NCBI GenBank assembly: GCA_021819105.1
Contig: JAKASK010000002.1
Location: forward strand, 118,992-179,812
Origin: an archaeon
GTDB lineage: Archaea > Thermoproteota > Nitrososphaeria > Nitrososphaerales > Gagatemarchaeaceae
Reading direction: 5' to 3'
DNA length: 60,821 bases
In this document: positions 49,293-57,848 of the stretch, in pieces
How positions within the stretch are numbered: position 1 is the stretch's first letter
Layout of the letters: each line of letters opens with the position of its first letter
Notes under the pieces: model-generated
Seen by the model: only the letters and a program-made list of their open reading frames with translations
Told to the model about the DNA's origin: nothing
The model's database searches: none
Program-made: the position numbers and the translations under genes

Positions 49293-51080
49293 CTAGAAGC
49301 CGTACATGGGGTCCGACGGCGTCTTGATGGCGATGATCTCGTTCAGTACCTCGTGCTCCTGCTCGCTCAGGGAAGCGTAGAGCTTCGTCCTGAGGACCTT
49401 GGCCTCGTGGCTCCGCGGCATGGTGTAGATCGTGTCGTTCTCCCTGACCTGGCGGCCGAGGGTCGGCCCGTCGACCGAGACGGCCACCTTGTCCCCTGAG
49501 TTCGCTGCGGCGAGTGACTTGCCCTGGTCCTGGATCTGTTCGAGGGTCCCCAGCTCCACCCCTTCCGCCGTCATCAGTTTCACCTTGGGACGCAACCGGC
49601 CGGCGACGACCTCCACCCCGAAGACCGCGGGGGCGTTGCGCCTGAAGAAAGTCCCGGGGATCACCCTGAGCTTACACGGCCTGGTGAGGCTCGAAAGGGC
49701 TGACTTCTCGTCGGAGGCCCTCTTCTCGGTGGCCCAGTTGATGTAGTTGTCTATCACTTCGTAGATTATGGCGGAGAGGAATATCGGGCTCCCAGAAACA
49801 TGCTCCTTGGCCTCGGGAAGGACCTTCGAGTCGAACCCCAAGATGGCGCCGAGGTAGGGGTCGTGGTCGCCGACCACCTGCGCGTCTATGATGTCGTTCT
49901 TCGAGATGTCGCCTATGTCCGCCTGCCTGACCGGGATGCCGCGTTCCTCGAGCATCCTCAGGAGGGCCTCCAGCCCCCCGATGCTCCCCGCCTTCACTAT
50001 CACCCCCATGTTGTTCGTCTTCACCACCACGTTGGAAAGCTCCTTCTCCATCTCTGCCCTCAGGTCCTGGAACTGCTTCTCGGTCTTGAACGAGGCCACC
50101 GAAGTGCCCGGCACCACCCCCGACAGGTCGGGGGAGACGAGCTTCACGCCTGCCGCTGCGTAGACCGACTGCACCGAGGTGAACCTGTCGCGGGGGTCGC
50201 GCATCTCGTCGAGGGGCTTGGGCATGAACAGGGCCTTCACCTTGGACCTGAAAGCGCCGTCTCGGCGCACGAGGCTGATCGAGTCGCCGACGCTCAGCGT
50301 CCCCTCGGTGAGGATCACGTTGGCCGTCTCCCCGATGCCCACTTCTTCCTGCATCTCGAGGATGATGCCCCTGGCCGACTTCTCCGACCTCTCCAGCCTC
50401 CCCTGTAGGAACTGCTGGGCGAGCCCGATGAGCATCGCGAGCATCTCCGGGATGCCGGCGTGGGTCCTCGCTGAGACCGGGACTATCGACACCTGCTGCC
50501 TGAAATCCTTGACCCTGTAGTAGGCGTCAGATTGGAACCCCAGGCGGGAGAGCCCCCCTACGACGTTGTACAGCCGTTCCTCGAGCTCGTCGTTCCAGGA
50601 TGGGAGCTGCTCCTTGAGGACCTGGGCCAGGGGGCCGCGGGTCCCCTTCTTCCACCCGGCGATCATGTCGATCTTGTTGAGGGCGACGAGGAACGGGACG
50701 TGCCTCTGCTTCAATATGTCGATGCTCTCTAGGGTCTGGTTCTCGAGCCCCTTCTGCACGTCGACAACGAGTATGGCGATGTCGGCGGCCGAGCCTCCTC
50801 TGAGCCTGAGGTTGGAGAAGACGGCGTGGCCTGGGGTGTCTATCATGAGCAGCCCCGGCAGCCGGAGCGCCCCGCCCGCTCTGTCGAGGAGTGAGCCGCT
50901 GATCTGCTCCAGGGTCTCCATGGGGAAGAAGCTGGCGCCGATTTCCTGGGTGATGCCGCCCACCTCCCTGGCCTGGACCCCCGTCCCCCTGAGGGCGTCG
51001 GCCAAGCTGGTCTTGCCGCTATCGACGTGCCCGAGTATGACGACGATGGGCTGTCTCAGGCGCGGTGCGTTTTCTGACAT
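49293..51080 (-). CDS. infB: Translation initiation factor aIF5B (IF-2-like)
   Basis: The 595-residue GTPase promotes subunit joining. It has GHVDSGKTSL (G1), GGITQEIGA (switch I), LMIDTPGHAVF (G3), ALNKIDM (G4), and the later domains including VIVKAGSIGGLEALLRML and a C-terminal domain IV with LYASLSEQEHEVLNEI. The long N-terminal extension of the eukaryotic factor is missing, as in other archaea. ATG 51080 is 26 bases after the nucleoside diphosphate kinase stop, in an operon L24e, ndk, infB. Confidence 0.96.
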   Translation of the reverse strand: MSENAPRLRQPIVVILGHVDSGKTSLADALRGTGVQAREVGGITQEIGASFFPMETLEQISGSLLDRAGGALRLPGLLMIDTPGHAVFSNLRLRGGSAADIAILVVDVQKGLENQTLESIDILKQRHVPFLVALNKIDMIAGWKKGTRGPLAQVLKEQLPSWNDELEERLYNVVGGLSRLGFQSDAYYRVKDFRQQVSIVPVSARTHAGIPEMLAMLIGLAQQFLQGRLERSEKSARGIILEMQEEVGIGETANVILTEGTLSVGDSISLVRRDGAFRSKVKALFMPKPLDEMRDPRDRFTSVQSVYAAAGVKLVSPDLSGVVPGTSVASFKTEKQFQDLRAEMEKELSNVVVKTNNMGVIVKAGSIGGLEALLRMLEERGIPVRQADIGDISKNDIIDAQVVGDHDPYLGAILGFDSKVLPEAKEHVSGSPIFLSAIIYEVIDNYINWATEKRASDEKSALSSLTRPCKLRVIPGTFFRRNAPAVFGVEVVAGRLRPKVKLMTAEGVELGTLEQIQDQGKSLAAANSGDKVAVSVDGPTLGRQVRENDTIYTMPRSHEAKVLRTKLYASLSEQEHEVLNEIIAIKTPSDPMYGF

Positions 51081-51106
51081 TGTCCACCCCGCTCCTTATG
51101 AGCCCG

Positions 51107-51529
51107 TCACCCTCTCGACTTGCCGAAAAAAGCGGCTCTCTCGTGGCTGAAGCTCTCCGCCGAGTCGGATGCGTGGATGAGGTTGTCTGTGTACCCGAGG
51201 CCGAAGTCGCCTCTGATCGTGCCTGCCGCCGCCTCCCAGCTCTTGGTCGCCCCGACCATCCTCCTGACAGTCGCCACGGCGTCCCTCCCCGACAGCACCG
51301 CCCCGAACACTGGCCCGGAGGTGATGAACCCTACCAGCTCGCCGAAGAAAGGCTTCTCCTTGTGGACGCTGTAGAACTCCTCCGCCTGCGGCTTCGACAT
51401 GGTGAGCATCTTGACATCCTTCACCGAGAACCCCTTGCGCTCGAACCTCCCGAGAATCTCCCCGACGAGCATCCTCCTGACGCCGTCAGGCTTGACCACT
51501 ATCAGAGTCTCTTCGACCGGCGAGCTCAT
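51107..51529 (-). CDS. ndk: Nucleoside diphosphate kinase
   Basis: The 140-residue enzyme exchanges gamma-phosphates between NTPs and NDPs. Motifs are TLIVVKPDGVRR, VKMLTMSKPQAEEFYSVHKEKPFF, GPVFGAVLSG, TIRGDFGL and NLIHASDSAESFSHERAAFF, with His of NLIHASDS as the phosphorylated residue. ATG 51529 overlaps the L24e stop by four bases (ATGA). A longer reading to 51691 would overlap L24e in full and is rejected. Confidence 0.95.
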   Translation of the reverse strand: MSSPVEETLIVVKPDGVRRMLVGEILGRFERKGFSVKDVKMLTMSKPQAEEFYSVHKEKPFFGELVGFITSGPVFGAVLSGRDAVATVRRMVGATKSWEAAAGTIRGDFGLGYTDNLIHASDSAESFSHERAAFFGKSRG

Positions 51530-51708
51530 TTCTTGGTGGGCCTCCTCGCCCATTTCAGCTTGCGAGGGTCTCGGCCCAGCTTCAGGTCGTTGGTCTTGCA
51601 CTTCGAGGAACAGTAGGCCCGGGTGGAACCGTCGTTTTTCACGAAAAGGATGCCGGAGCCGAGTCTGACCTCTCTGCCGCAGAAGACGCATTTCTTTGGA
51701 ACGTACAT
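51526..51708 (-). CDS. rpl24e: Ribosomal protein L24e
   Basis: This 60-residue zinc protein has CVFCGREV near the start and YCSSKCKTN, giving the four Cys of L24e, followed by KLGRDPRKLKWARRPTKK. A GCATTTATATCC box near 51755 would give a leader of about 20 bases. It is the first gene of the L24e, ndk, infB operon. Confidence 0.95.
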   Translation of the reverse strand: MYVPKKCVFCGREVRLGSGILFVKNDGSTRAYCSSKCKTNDLKLGRDPRKLKWARRPTKK

Positions 51709-51898
51709 CTCAGGCTACCGCACCTTCTTTCGTTCCCCTTCGGAAGTCGGGATATAAATGCGGCGCCGCCTGCGCCGGCCTCTGGAGCGCCTCCGCCCCC
51801 GCGTCTTCGCGGGTGGGAAGAGTCCCGCTCCGCGAACCAGATGGCCGGACGAGCCGTGACAGAACCAGAGGACTAGGCCTCCTGAACGGCCAAGAAGC

Positions 51899-52117
51899 CT
51901 ACTTGAGCTTTCTAGCCTCGCGCTCAGTCTCTCTGAGGACGAGCACGTCGGCGAGCCTGATGGGGCCCTTCACGTTCCTGGTCAGAATCCTTCCCTTCTC
52001 CTTGCCTTCGAGTATCTTGACGCGGACCTGGGTAATTTCTCCTGCGACGCCGGTCCTCCCCACTATCTGCACGACTTCGGCCGGGGTTAGAGTCTCTGCT
52101 TCTCTCTTGCTGCTCAT
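51899..52117 (-). CDS. rps28e: Ribosomal protein S28e
   Basis: The 72-residue protein shows [58 protein letters not shown], the full S28e OB fold with the conserved RNVKGPIR and LRETEREAR. Its ATG overlaps the L7Ae stop by four bases. About 190 bases without a gene separate it from L24e. Confidence 0.95.
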   Translation of the reverse strand: MSSKREAETLTPAEVVQIVGRTGVAGEITQVRVKILEGKEKGRILTRNVKGPIRLADVLVLRETEREARKLK

Positions 52118-52515
52118 GCGGCCTTTTTCAGCCTCGAAAGCTCCTGGGTGATCTGCTCGAGAATCTGCGAGCCTTCGCCGGCGTCAAGAACTGCAGCGGC
52201 TGCTGTGGAAACGTCGATCCCTATCGCGGGGCCGATCTGGTCCTTCGATGGGACGAAGACGTAGGGGATCTTCCTCTCGTCGCAGAGTATCGGAATGTGC
52301 GCCACCACCTCGGGGGGTGTGACATCCTCGGCGATGACCACGAGCTTTGCCATGCCTCTCTCGATGGCCTTCGTCGACTCGTTGGTCCCCTTGCGGACCT
52401 TCCCTGTGCGGGAGGCCTGCCTGAGGACTTCATAGGCTGCTTCCGAGACCTCCTTCGGGGTCTCGAACTTGATGTAGTAGGGCTTCTTGTCTGGGGTCAT
52501 CCTTGAATCTCCCAA
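52114..52515 (-). CDS. rpl7ae: Ribosomal protein L7Ae
   Basis: The protein of about 130 residues binds kink-turns in rRNA, C/D and H/ACA guide RNAs and RNase [39 protein letters not shown] is the RNA-contact signature and VFVPSK follows. A TTTATATG box at 52536-52543 is about 24 bases before TTG 52515, favouring a leaderless TTG; ATG 52500 (MTPDKKPYY) is an alternative with a 15-base leader. It heads the operon with S28e. Confidence 0.95.
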   Translation of the reverse strand: MGDSRMTPDKKPYYIKFETPKEVSEAAYEVLRQASRTGKVRKGTNESTKAIERGMAKLVVIAEDVTPPEVVAHIPILCDERKIPYVFVPSKDQIGPAIGIDVSTAAAAVLDAGEGSQILEQITQELSRLKKAA

Positions 52516-52570
52516 GCGAGCCCGATTCGCCCAGCATATAAACGGTTGGCCCCTTGAAGCGGCTTTGCCC

Positions 52571-54286
52571 TCAACCTGTCATTATGAAGCGACCGGGAGA
52601 GTCAAGGCGGCAGAACCCGAACCTGGGGAACTGGACGATGTCCCCCGGCTTGAGCTCAGAGGCGGCCCATTCGACCAGGCCCTTCACTTCCTTCAGGCTC
52701 TCCTTGTTGTAGACGCCCCCTTCAAGGAAGAGCTCTCCTGGGACCGTGACGTCGACCTCCGAGCGTGCGCCGGCGACCCACTGGAACTTCCTTGTGTTCG
52801 GGACGATGTCGTCGCCTGCGTACTTCGCCCTTGGGTTCGGCCCCGACGCGGTCAGCTCGACGTTGTAGAGGTCCATCAGCCTGAACACGGTCCCCTCTGC
52901 CACCCCCCTCACATCCCCTGAAGAGACGAAGAACTCGCCTGCGGTGTCGATTGTCCTGCTCCCGAGGTCGCTCTGCGGGTGGAACGGGATGACGGCCTTC
53001 CGCTCCGGCGCTCCTTCGACCGACAGCGGGACCGGGTCGGGGACGAAGAACAGGCGCTTCGATACGGGGTCGAGGATCTTCCTGTTCACCGACAGGAGGA
53101 TGCTCCAGTCGTACTCGTGCTCGGTCTTGGTGTATCCCACCTGCAGTGTGAACTCCCTGATCGCCTCGGGGGTGATCCCTCTCCTCTTCAGCCCGTCGAC
53201 GGTCGGCATCCTCGGGTCGTCCCAGCCCGAGACAGTCTTGTTCTCCACCAGCGGGCGGAGGAGCCTCTTGGACACCGGGGTCCCCTTGAAGTTGAACCTG
53301 GAGAACTGGATTACCTCGAGCCTCCTGAACTTCAACGCGTCCCTGATGAGCTGCTGGAGCTCGTTCCGGAACTCGGAGCTTCTCAGGACGTGGGTGATGC
53401 CGCAGACCTCGTCCTCGACCGCGTTTGCCAGGTCGTAGGTCGGCCACAGGGTGTACCTGTCGCCGGTCAGGGGGTGGGGCTGCGCGATGACCCTGAACAG
53501 GTTTGTGTCCCGCAGCGAGTAGTTGGGGCTCTGCATGTCCCCCTTGAACCGGACGACGTAGGATCCCTCCTTGTGCTTCTTGGCCAGCAGTTCGTCCCAG
53601 AGCCTGAGGTTGACCTCAGCGGGGTAGCTGCGGTGCTCGCATGCCACTCCGTCGAACCGGAGGCGCTTGACCTTGGCCTCGTCGCAGGAGCAGGCGTATG
53701 CGTCCCCCTGCTCGAGGAGCTTCCTGCCGCTCTCGTAGATGGTCTCCATGTCGTCGGAGACGTTCTTTTCGTGGTCGCACACGATGCCGAGCCAGGAGAT
53801 GCCTCGGCGGAAACTGTCATAGTAGCGGGGCTGGACCTTCCTCGGGTTCGTGTCCTCGAAGCGGAGCCAGAGCTCCCCATCGTACTGCTGTTTGTACAGG
53901 TAGTTGATGGTGAACGCCATCGCGTGCCCGATGGTCATGAACCCCGAAGGCTCAGGGGGGAGCCTGAACGCGGCCTTCCCCTTGACGGCGTTGGGGAGAG
54001 GCGGCAGGCCCACCCGGCCCTGCTTGTGCGGGGCGTCGGCAGCCTGGGGGAACTTCGCCGCGAGGAGCTCCTGCTGCGCCACGGGCGAGAGGGAGTTGAC
54101 CCTGTTCACTGCTGCGGACGACTCCTTTGATATCTTACCGGCCTCGGCCTTCAGGTCGGGGTGCTCCGCGAGGACCCTGCCGATGACCGCGCCCAGCTCG
54201 GCCTTGCCGTCGTGCTTGACCGCGTTCATGAGGGCGGCCCTCTCGATGGCGTCCAGCACCTCCTTTTCCAGCGAACCGGCTACCAT
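52571..54286 (-). CDS. gltX: Glutamyl-tRNA synthetase (archaeal type)
   Basis: The 571-residue class I synthetase has an N-terminal archaeal helical domain, the HIGH-like PEPSGFMTIGHAMAF near residues 112-126, LRFEDTNPRK, WLGI, SCDEAKVKRLR, the AGxxL-like LAKKHKEGSYVVRFKGD, and the KMSKS-like FKGTPVSKRLLRPLV. The C-terminal beta-barrel anticodon domain is of the GlnRS-like archaeal kind. It charges tRNA-Glu and, where GatDE exists, tRNA-Gln. Its start overlaps the end of the polyprenyl synthase gene by seven bases. Confidence 0.94.
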   Translation of the reverse strand: MVAGSLEKEVLDAIERAALMNAVKHDGKAELGAVIGRVLAEHPDLKAEAGKISKESSAAVNRVNSLSPVAQQELLAAKFPQAADAPHKQGRVGLPPLPNAVKGKAAFRLPPEPSGFMTIGHAMAFTINYLYKQQYDGELWLRFEDTNPRKVQPRYYDSFRRGISWLGIVCDHEKNVSDDMETIYESGRKLLEQGDAYACSCDEAKVKRLRFDGVACEHRSYPAEVNLRLWDELLAKKHKEGSYVVRFKGDMQSPNYSLRDTNLFRVIAQPHPLTGDRYTLWPTYDLANAVEDEVCGITHVLRSSEFRNELQQLIRDALKFRRLEVIQFSRFNFKGTPVSKRLLRPLVENKTVSGWDDPRMPTVDGLKRRGITPEAIREFTLQVGYTKTEHEYDWSILLSVNRKILDPVSKRLFFVPDPVPLSVEGAPERKAVIPFHPQSDLGSRTIDTAGEFFVSSGDVRGVAEGTVFRLMDLYNVELTASGPNPRAKYAGDDIVPNTRKFQWVAGARSEVDVTVPGELFLEGGVYNKESLKEVKGLVEWAASELKPGDIVQFPRFGFCRLDSPGRFIMTG

Positions 54287-55311
54287 TCTCTCTCTACTGC
54301 GAACCTTGCGTAGGCTGCGAGGAGCGACGCCGACTCCCTGTCCCCCCTCCAGTCTATGCTCTTCAGGGTGCTGAGGGCGTCCTTCAGGAGTTCGGCCGCG
54401 CGCTTCCTGGCGTAGCCTATCGCGTCGTGCTTTTCGATCAGCGAGAGGACGTAGGAGACGTCGGATTCGGTCTTCTTCGCCCGTTCCTTGCTCATGATGC
54501 CGATCACCCTGTCCCTCTCGCTCTGGCTCGCGGTCGCGAGAAGGCGGAGGAGGATCAGCGTCCTCTTCCCCTCGAGCAGGTCGTCGGACCTCGCCTTGCC
54601 ATACTTCTTCTCGTCCCCGATAAGGTTGAGGGAGTCATCCTGGATCTGAAAGGCAATCCCCAGGCTGGTGCCGAACTCCTTCAGGTCGGCGAGGACGCCC
54701 GCCCCGGCCCCGGCGACGATCGCCCCCAGCCTGCAGGGGCTGGCTACGGTATACCAGGAAGTCTTGCGCTCGCACATCTCGAAGTAGTCTTTCTCCTTGA
54801 GGTCCCATCTCTTGTGGGCCACCCATCCGAGCTCCATGTGCTGCCCCTCGGTGGTCTCGTTCACCATCCTGGAGAACTCCCCCATGACCGAGAAGGTCCG
54901 CTCGAGGCCGAGCCTGGGCTTGTTTCTCAGGAGCGCCTCCCAGGTGCGCGCGTGGAGCGCGTCCCCCGCGTTCAGCGCGAGGGGCTCCCCGTAGGCACGG
55001 TGGAGGGCGGGAGACCCCCTCCTGAGGTCAGAGCCGTCTTCGATGTCGTCGTGGATGAGGATCCAGTTCTGGAAGAGCTCGATGCAGGCAGCGGTGAGGA
55101 GGGCGTCGTCCTCGGCCCCGCCGGCGGCCTTGCAGGCCGTGACGCACAGAAAGGGCCTCATCCCCTTGGCCGGACGCGCAGGATAGTCCCTCATCATCCT
55201 GTACAGCAGGTCCACCTCCTTGATGGGGCTCGATTTCGGCAGGAGCTGGTCGAGGATGACTTCGTCGACCCTGTCCTTGACGCGCTTCATCTCCTCCTGG
55301 AGGTTGGACAT
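54280..55311 (-). CDS. Polyprenyl diphosphate synthase (geranylgeranyl/farnesyl type)
   Basis: The 343-residue trans-prenyltransferase has the first Asp-rich motif IHDDIEDGSDLRRG near residue 93, GDALHARTWEALL, KTSWYTVASPCRLG, and the second Asp-rich motif FQIQDDSLNL followed by GDEKKYGKARSDDLLEGKRT. It condenses IPP units to make the C15-C20 (or longer) chains of archaeal ether lipids. Neighbouring IPK and mevalonate kinase genes feed it. The Asp-to-Asn at the end of the second motif (DDSLN) is tolerated in archaeal homologues. Confidence 0.92.
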   Translation of the reverse strand: MSNLQEEMKRVKDRVDEVILDQLLPKSSPIKEVDLLYRMMRDYPARPAKGMRPFLCVTACKAAGGAEDDALLTAACIELFQNWILIHDDIEDGSDLRRGSPALHRAYGEPLALNAGDALHARTWEALLRNKPRLGLERTFSVMGEFSRMVNETTEGQHMELGWVAHKRWDLKEKDYFEMCERKTSWYTVASPCRLGAIVAGAGAGVLADLKEFGTSLGIAFQIQDDSLNLIGDEKKYGKARSDDLLEGKRTLILLRLLATASQSERDRVIGIMSKERAKKTESDVSYVLSLIEKHDAIGYARKRAAELLKDALSTLKSIDWRGDRESASLLAAYARFAVEREW

Positions 55312-55338
55312 GCCCAGAACCTTCTTCCCTGGCCCGGC

Positions 55339-56085
55339 CTAGGACCTTACCACTGTCCCGTAGAAGTCCAGGCCCTTGAGCGCCTTCGAGAACTCGTTCC
55401 TCCGGTAGCCCGATACGAAACAGACCTTGGTCCCCCCGGCCACGATCCGGGAAGCGGCGTCCAGCTTGAGCTTCATGCCGCCGGTCGCGTCGTCCCCGTT
55501 CTGCACCCTCATACGCTTGACCTTGGAAGGGGTGAGCTCGGGGATGATGACCCTTGTGTTCTCCTCGTAGACCCCGTCCACGTCGAGGGCGAACACGCAC
55601 CGCTCCGGCTCCATGATCTTCGCGAGCTCCTGGACTATCACGTCCCCTGAGATCACCTTGAACCCGCCTGGCGCTAGCCCCACGTCCCCGAAGGTGACCG
55701 GGGTGAGCCCCTCCTTGAGGAGCCCCTTGAGCCACGAGGACACGGCCGCACCCCCTGCCCTGCTCACCGCATCGAAGGGGGAGAAGGGGTATGGGCTCAG
55801 CTTGAACTCCATCATTGTCTTGCAGACCAGCCTGTTGAGCTCGTACATGGCGCCTCTGGTCTGCGCCACCCCGGCCGCAGGGGCTGCCCCCGCTTCCGAG
55901 CTGATGCCGTGCTGCTTCGCCACCACGTGGCCGAAGGACCCTCCGCCGTGCACAACTACGACCTTCTGGTCTGACGAAGCTATTTCCTCGGAGAGCGCCG
56001 AGACCACGTCTGGGCGGTAGGAGAAAGGCTTGGACTTGTCGGTGATGACAGAGCCGCCGAGCTTGGCGACTACCGCTCTAGCCAG
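55339..56085 (-). CDS. ipk: Isopentenyl phosphate kinase, no canonical start codon
   Basis: The protein (about 248 residues) makes isopentenyl diphosphate from isopentenyl phosphate in the archaeal mevalonate route. Motifs: VVAKLGGSVITDKSKPFSY, KVVVVHGGGSFGHVVAKQHG (with the catalytic His), GDVGLAPGGFKVISGD, VFALDVDGVYEEN, and ATGGMKLKLDAA. The frame has no ATG, GTG or TTG between the mevalonate kinase overlap and the first motif. CTG 56085 is proposed: GGAGTGA sits a few bases upstream as a ribosome site. GTA 56073, which overlaps the upstream TAG as GTAG, is less likely. The gene overlaps the mevalonate kinase end. Confidence 0.88.
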   Translation of the reverse strand: MARAVVAKLGGSVITDKSKPFSYRPDVVSALSEEIASSDQKVVVVHGGGSFGHVVAKQHGISSEAGAAPAAGVAQTRGAMYELNRLVCKTMMEFKLSPYPFSPFDAVSRAGGAAVSSWLKGLLKEGLTPVTFGDVGLAPGGFKVISGDVIVQELAKIMEPERCVFALDVDGVYEENTRVIIPELTPSKVKRMRVQNGDDATGGMKLKLDAASRIVAGGTKVCFVSGYRRNEFSKALKGLDFYGTVVRS

Positions 56086-56996
56086 CTTTTCACTCCCTCG
56101 ACCGGTATTCTCGCTGCGAACGTCTCGAACCCTCGCGCGGACAGGCCCGAAACAATGCTTTTTTCCTTTGCCTCTGGAGCCACTCCAAGGACGCTCCCGC
56201 CCCCTCCGGCGCCGGTCAGCTTCGCGCCGTAGCACCCGAGCGAGCCCATGAGGTCGACGATGGAGTCCAGGGTCTCGTTCGAGACCCCCAGGGAGTCGAG
56301 GGCGGCGTGGTCCAGGGCCAGCAGGCCTCCGAGCCCCTCCAGGTCCCCGCCGGCGAGGCGCCGGCTCGCGTCCAAGCTGAGTTCGCTGACCGCGCCCGCG
56401 AGCCCTGAGAAGAGCCCGGGGTACCTTTCCTTGACCTGGGAGACCCTGCCGATCTGTCCCTTCGTGGCGCGCTTGACCCCCGAATAGGACACTATGACCG
56501 TCATCGGGCGGCTCAGACGGACCCTCCTCGGCCTTGAGCCCGGCTTGAAGAGTATGACGCCGCCGTAGGCGCATATGGTAGGGTCGATCCCGGAGGGCCT
56601 GCCGTGTACGTCCTGCTCGCCGAGCATCGAAAGGCGCACGATGTCGTCGACCTTCAGGCCGAGGGAGTGGAACTTCGACAGGGCGGATGCGACGGCGACC
56701 ATTGTCGAAGCTGACGACCCCAGCCCCGCGCCCTCGGGGACCTGGGAAGATATCGTGACTTCCACCGAGTCGCCAACGGAGAACTCCTTCCTCACCCCTT
56801 CCACGATCCGGCGGACCGGGGCGAGGTCTGGCGCCGCGGCGCCGTACCTGTCGGACCTGACCGCAAGCTTGCGTGCCTGGCTGACCTTCACCCTCACCTT
56901 CCTGGGGAGTGCGGCGGCGAGGGCCCACGCTCCGTGGACCACGAAGTGCTCCCCGGTGATGATGACCTTCGAGGGAGCCTCGGCTACTGCCTCCAT
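56070..56996 (-). CDS. mvk: Mevalonate kinase
   Basis: The 308-residue GHMP kinase shows SKVIITGEHFVVHGAWALAAAL (N-terminal motif), PEGAGLGSSASTMVAVASAL (ATP loop), GEQDVHGRPSGIDPTICAYGG (catalytic Asp) and KLTGAGGGGSVLGV (motif 3). It phosphorylates mevalonate, the entry to the lower mevalonate pathway. ATG 56996 is one base after the MEMO gene stop, so they share an mRNA, and its 3' end overlaps the isopentenyl phosphate kinase gene. Confidence 0.95.
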   Translation of the reverse strand: MEAVAEAPSKVIITGEHFVVHGAWALAAALPRKVRVKVSQARKLAVRSDRYGAAAPDLAPVRRIVEGVRKEFSVGDSVEVTISSQVPEGAGLGSSASTMVAVASALSKFHSLGLKVDDIVRLSMLGEQDVHGRPSGIDPTICAYGGVILFKPGSRPRRVRLSRPMTVIVSYSGVKRATKGQIGRVSQVKERYPGLFSGLAGAVSELSLDASRRLAGGDLEGLGGLLALDHAALDSLGVSNETLDSIVDLMGSLGCYGAKLTGAGGGGSVLGVAPEAKEKSIVSGLSARGFETFAARIPVEGVKSWLER

Positions 56997-56997
56997 G

Positions 56998-57840
56998 TTA
57001 TACGAATCTGAGGGCGCCGTAGCCCACGACTTGAAGGTTGTCTCCTGAAGTCTCCCCGCTCGAAGCGTACTTCATGAGCTCGGCCTTCTTCAGGCCCAGC
57101 GCCGACGCCGTCTGCATCACCGTGGCGATGGCGCCGTAGCCGCAGGCCGTGACCCCCAGCCTCTCCAGGGTCGAATAGAACCCCTCCACGTCCATCCCGA
57201 CGACCTGCTGCAGGAGGGCCGTGTCCTTCTCCCTGGCGACGGCGGCGGGTTCGTAGTGCGTAAGGTCAGAAGATGCGACCAAGACCGCCTTCCTCTCCCT
57301 GACGACCCTTGCCAGCGCGGAGGCGAGCACCCTGGACGTGTCGATGTCCTGGAAGAGCAGGGAGACCGGGAGGAACGGGACGGAGTCGCCGTAGATCTTC
57401 TGGAGGAAAGGAAGCTGGACCTCCAGCGAATGCTCCAGCCTGTGGGCGGCCGGGTCAACGGTAACCGCGTCGCACAGCTCGGTGAGCCGCCTGGAAGCCC
57501 CCTGGTCCACCCGCATCCTCCCCAAAGGGGTCTCCCACTCCCCCTCAGAGAAGGTGGACACCCCGCTGCCGATGCCGTAGTGGTTCGGGGCGACTACGAC
57601 TATGAGGTCCGGGTCACGCATCGAGGAGACGTGCAAATAGGAGTGGGCCGCGACCGGGCCGGAGTAGACGTAACCCGCGTGGGGGGCGACCACGGCGACG
57701 GCGACGGCCTTGGAGGGAGGAGCTGGGGGCGGCTTTCCTGGCCCGAGGCTGTGGGTGTAGCAGCTGTCTATGAGCGCCGACAGCTCGGCCCCGTCCGAAG
57801 GATAGAACTGACCGGCTACGGCAGGCTTCCTCAGGGGCAC
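56998..57840 (-). CDS. MEMO-family protein (AmmeMemoRadiSam system protein B)
   Basis: The 280-residue protein has PAVAGQFYPSDG at the N terminus, APHAGYVYSGPVAAHSYLHV, VVAPNHYGIGSG, HSLEVQLPFLQKIYG, VASSDLTHYEP and ACGYGAIATVMQTA, all typical of the MEMO1/extradiol-dioxygenase-fold family. Conserved His and Asp could bind metal, but enzymatic role in archaea is unproven. It is commonly beside mevalonate kinase and rps2 in archaea, as here. Confidence 0.92.
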   Translation of the reverse strand: MPLRKPAVAGQFYPSDGAELSALIDSCYTHSLGPGKPPPAPPSKAVAVAVVAPHAGYVYSGPVAAHSYLHVSSMRDPDLIVVVAPNHYGIGSGVSTFSEGEWETPLGRMRVDQGASRRLTELCDAVTVDPAAHRLEHSLEVQLPFLQKIYGDSVPFLPVSLLFQDIDTSRVLASALARVVRERKAVLVASSDLTHYEPAAVAREKDTALLQQVVGMDVEGFYSTLERLGVTACGYGAIATVMQTASALGLKKAELMKYASSGETSGDNLQVVGYGALRFV

Positions 57841-57848
57841 GAAGGGCG

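Noticed and set aside
56070-56928. Mevalonate kinase-isopentenyl phosphate kinase fusion through one long frame
   Set aside because: The upstream part of that frame is out of frame with mevalonate kinase and encodes no recognisable protein; the kinase ends at its own TAG.
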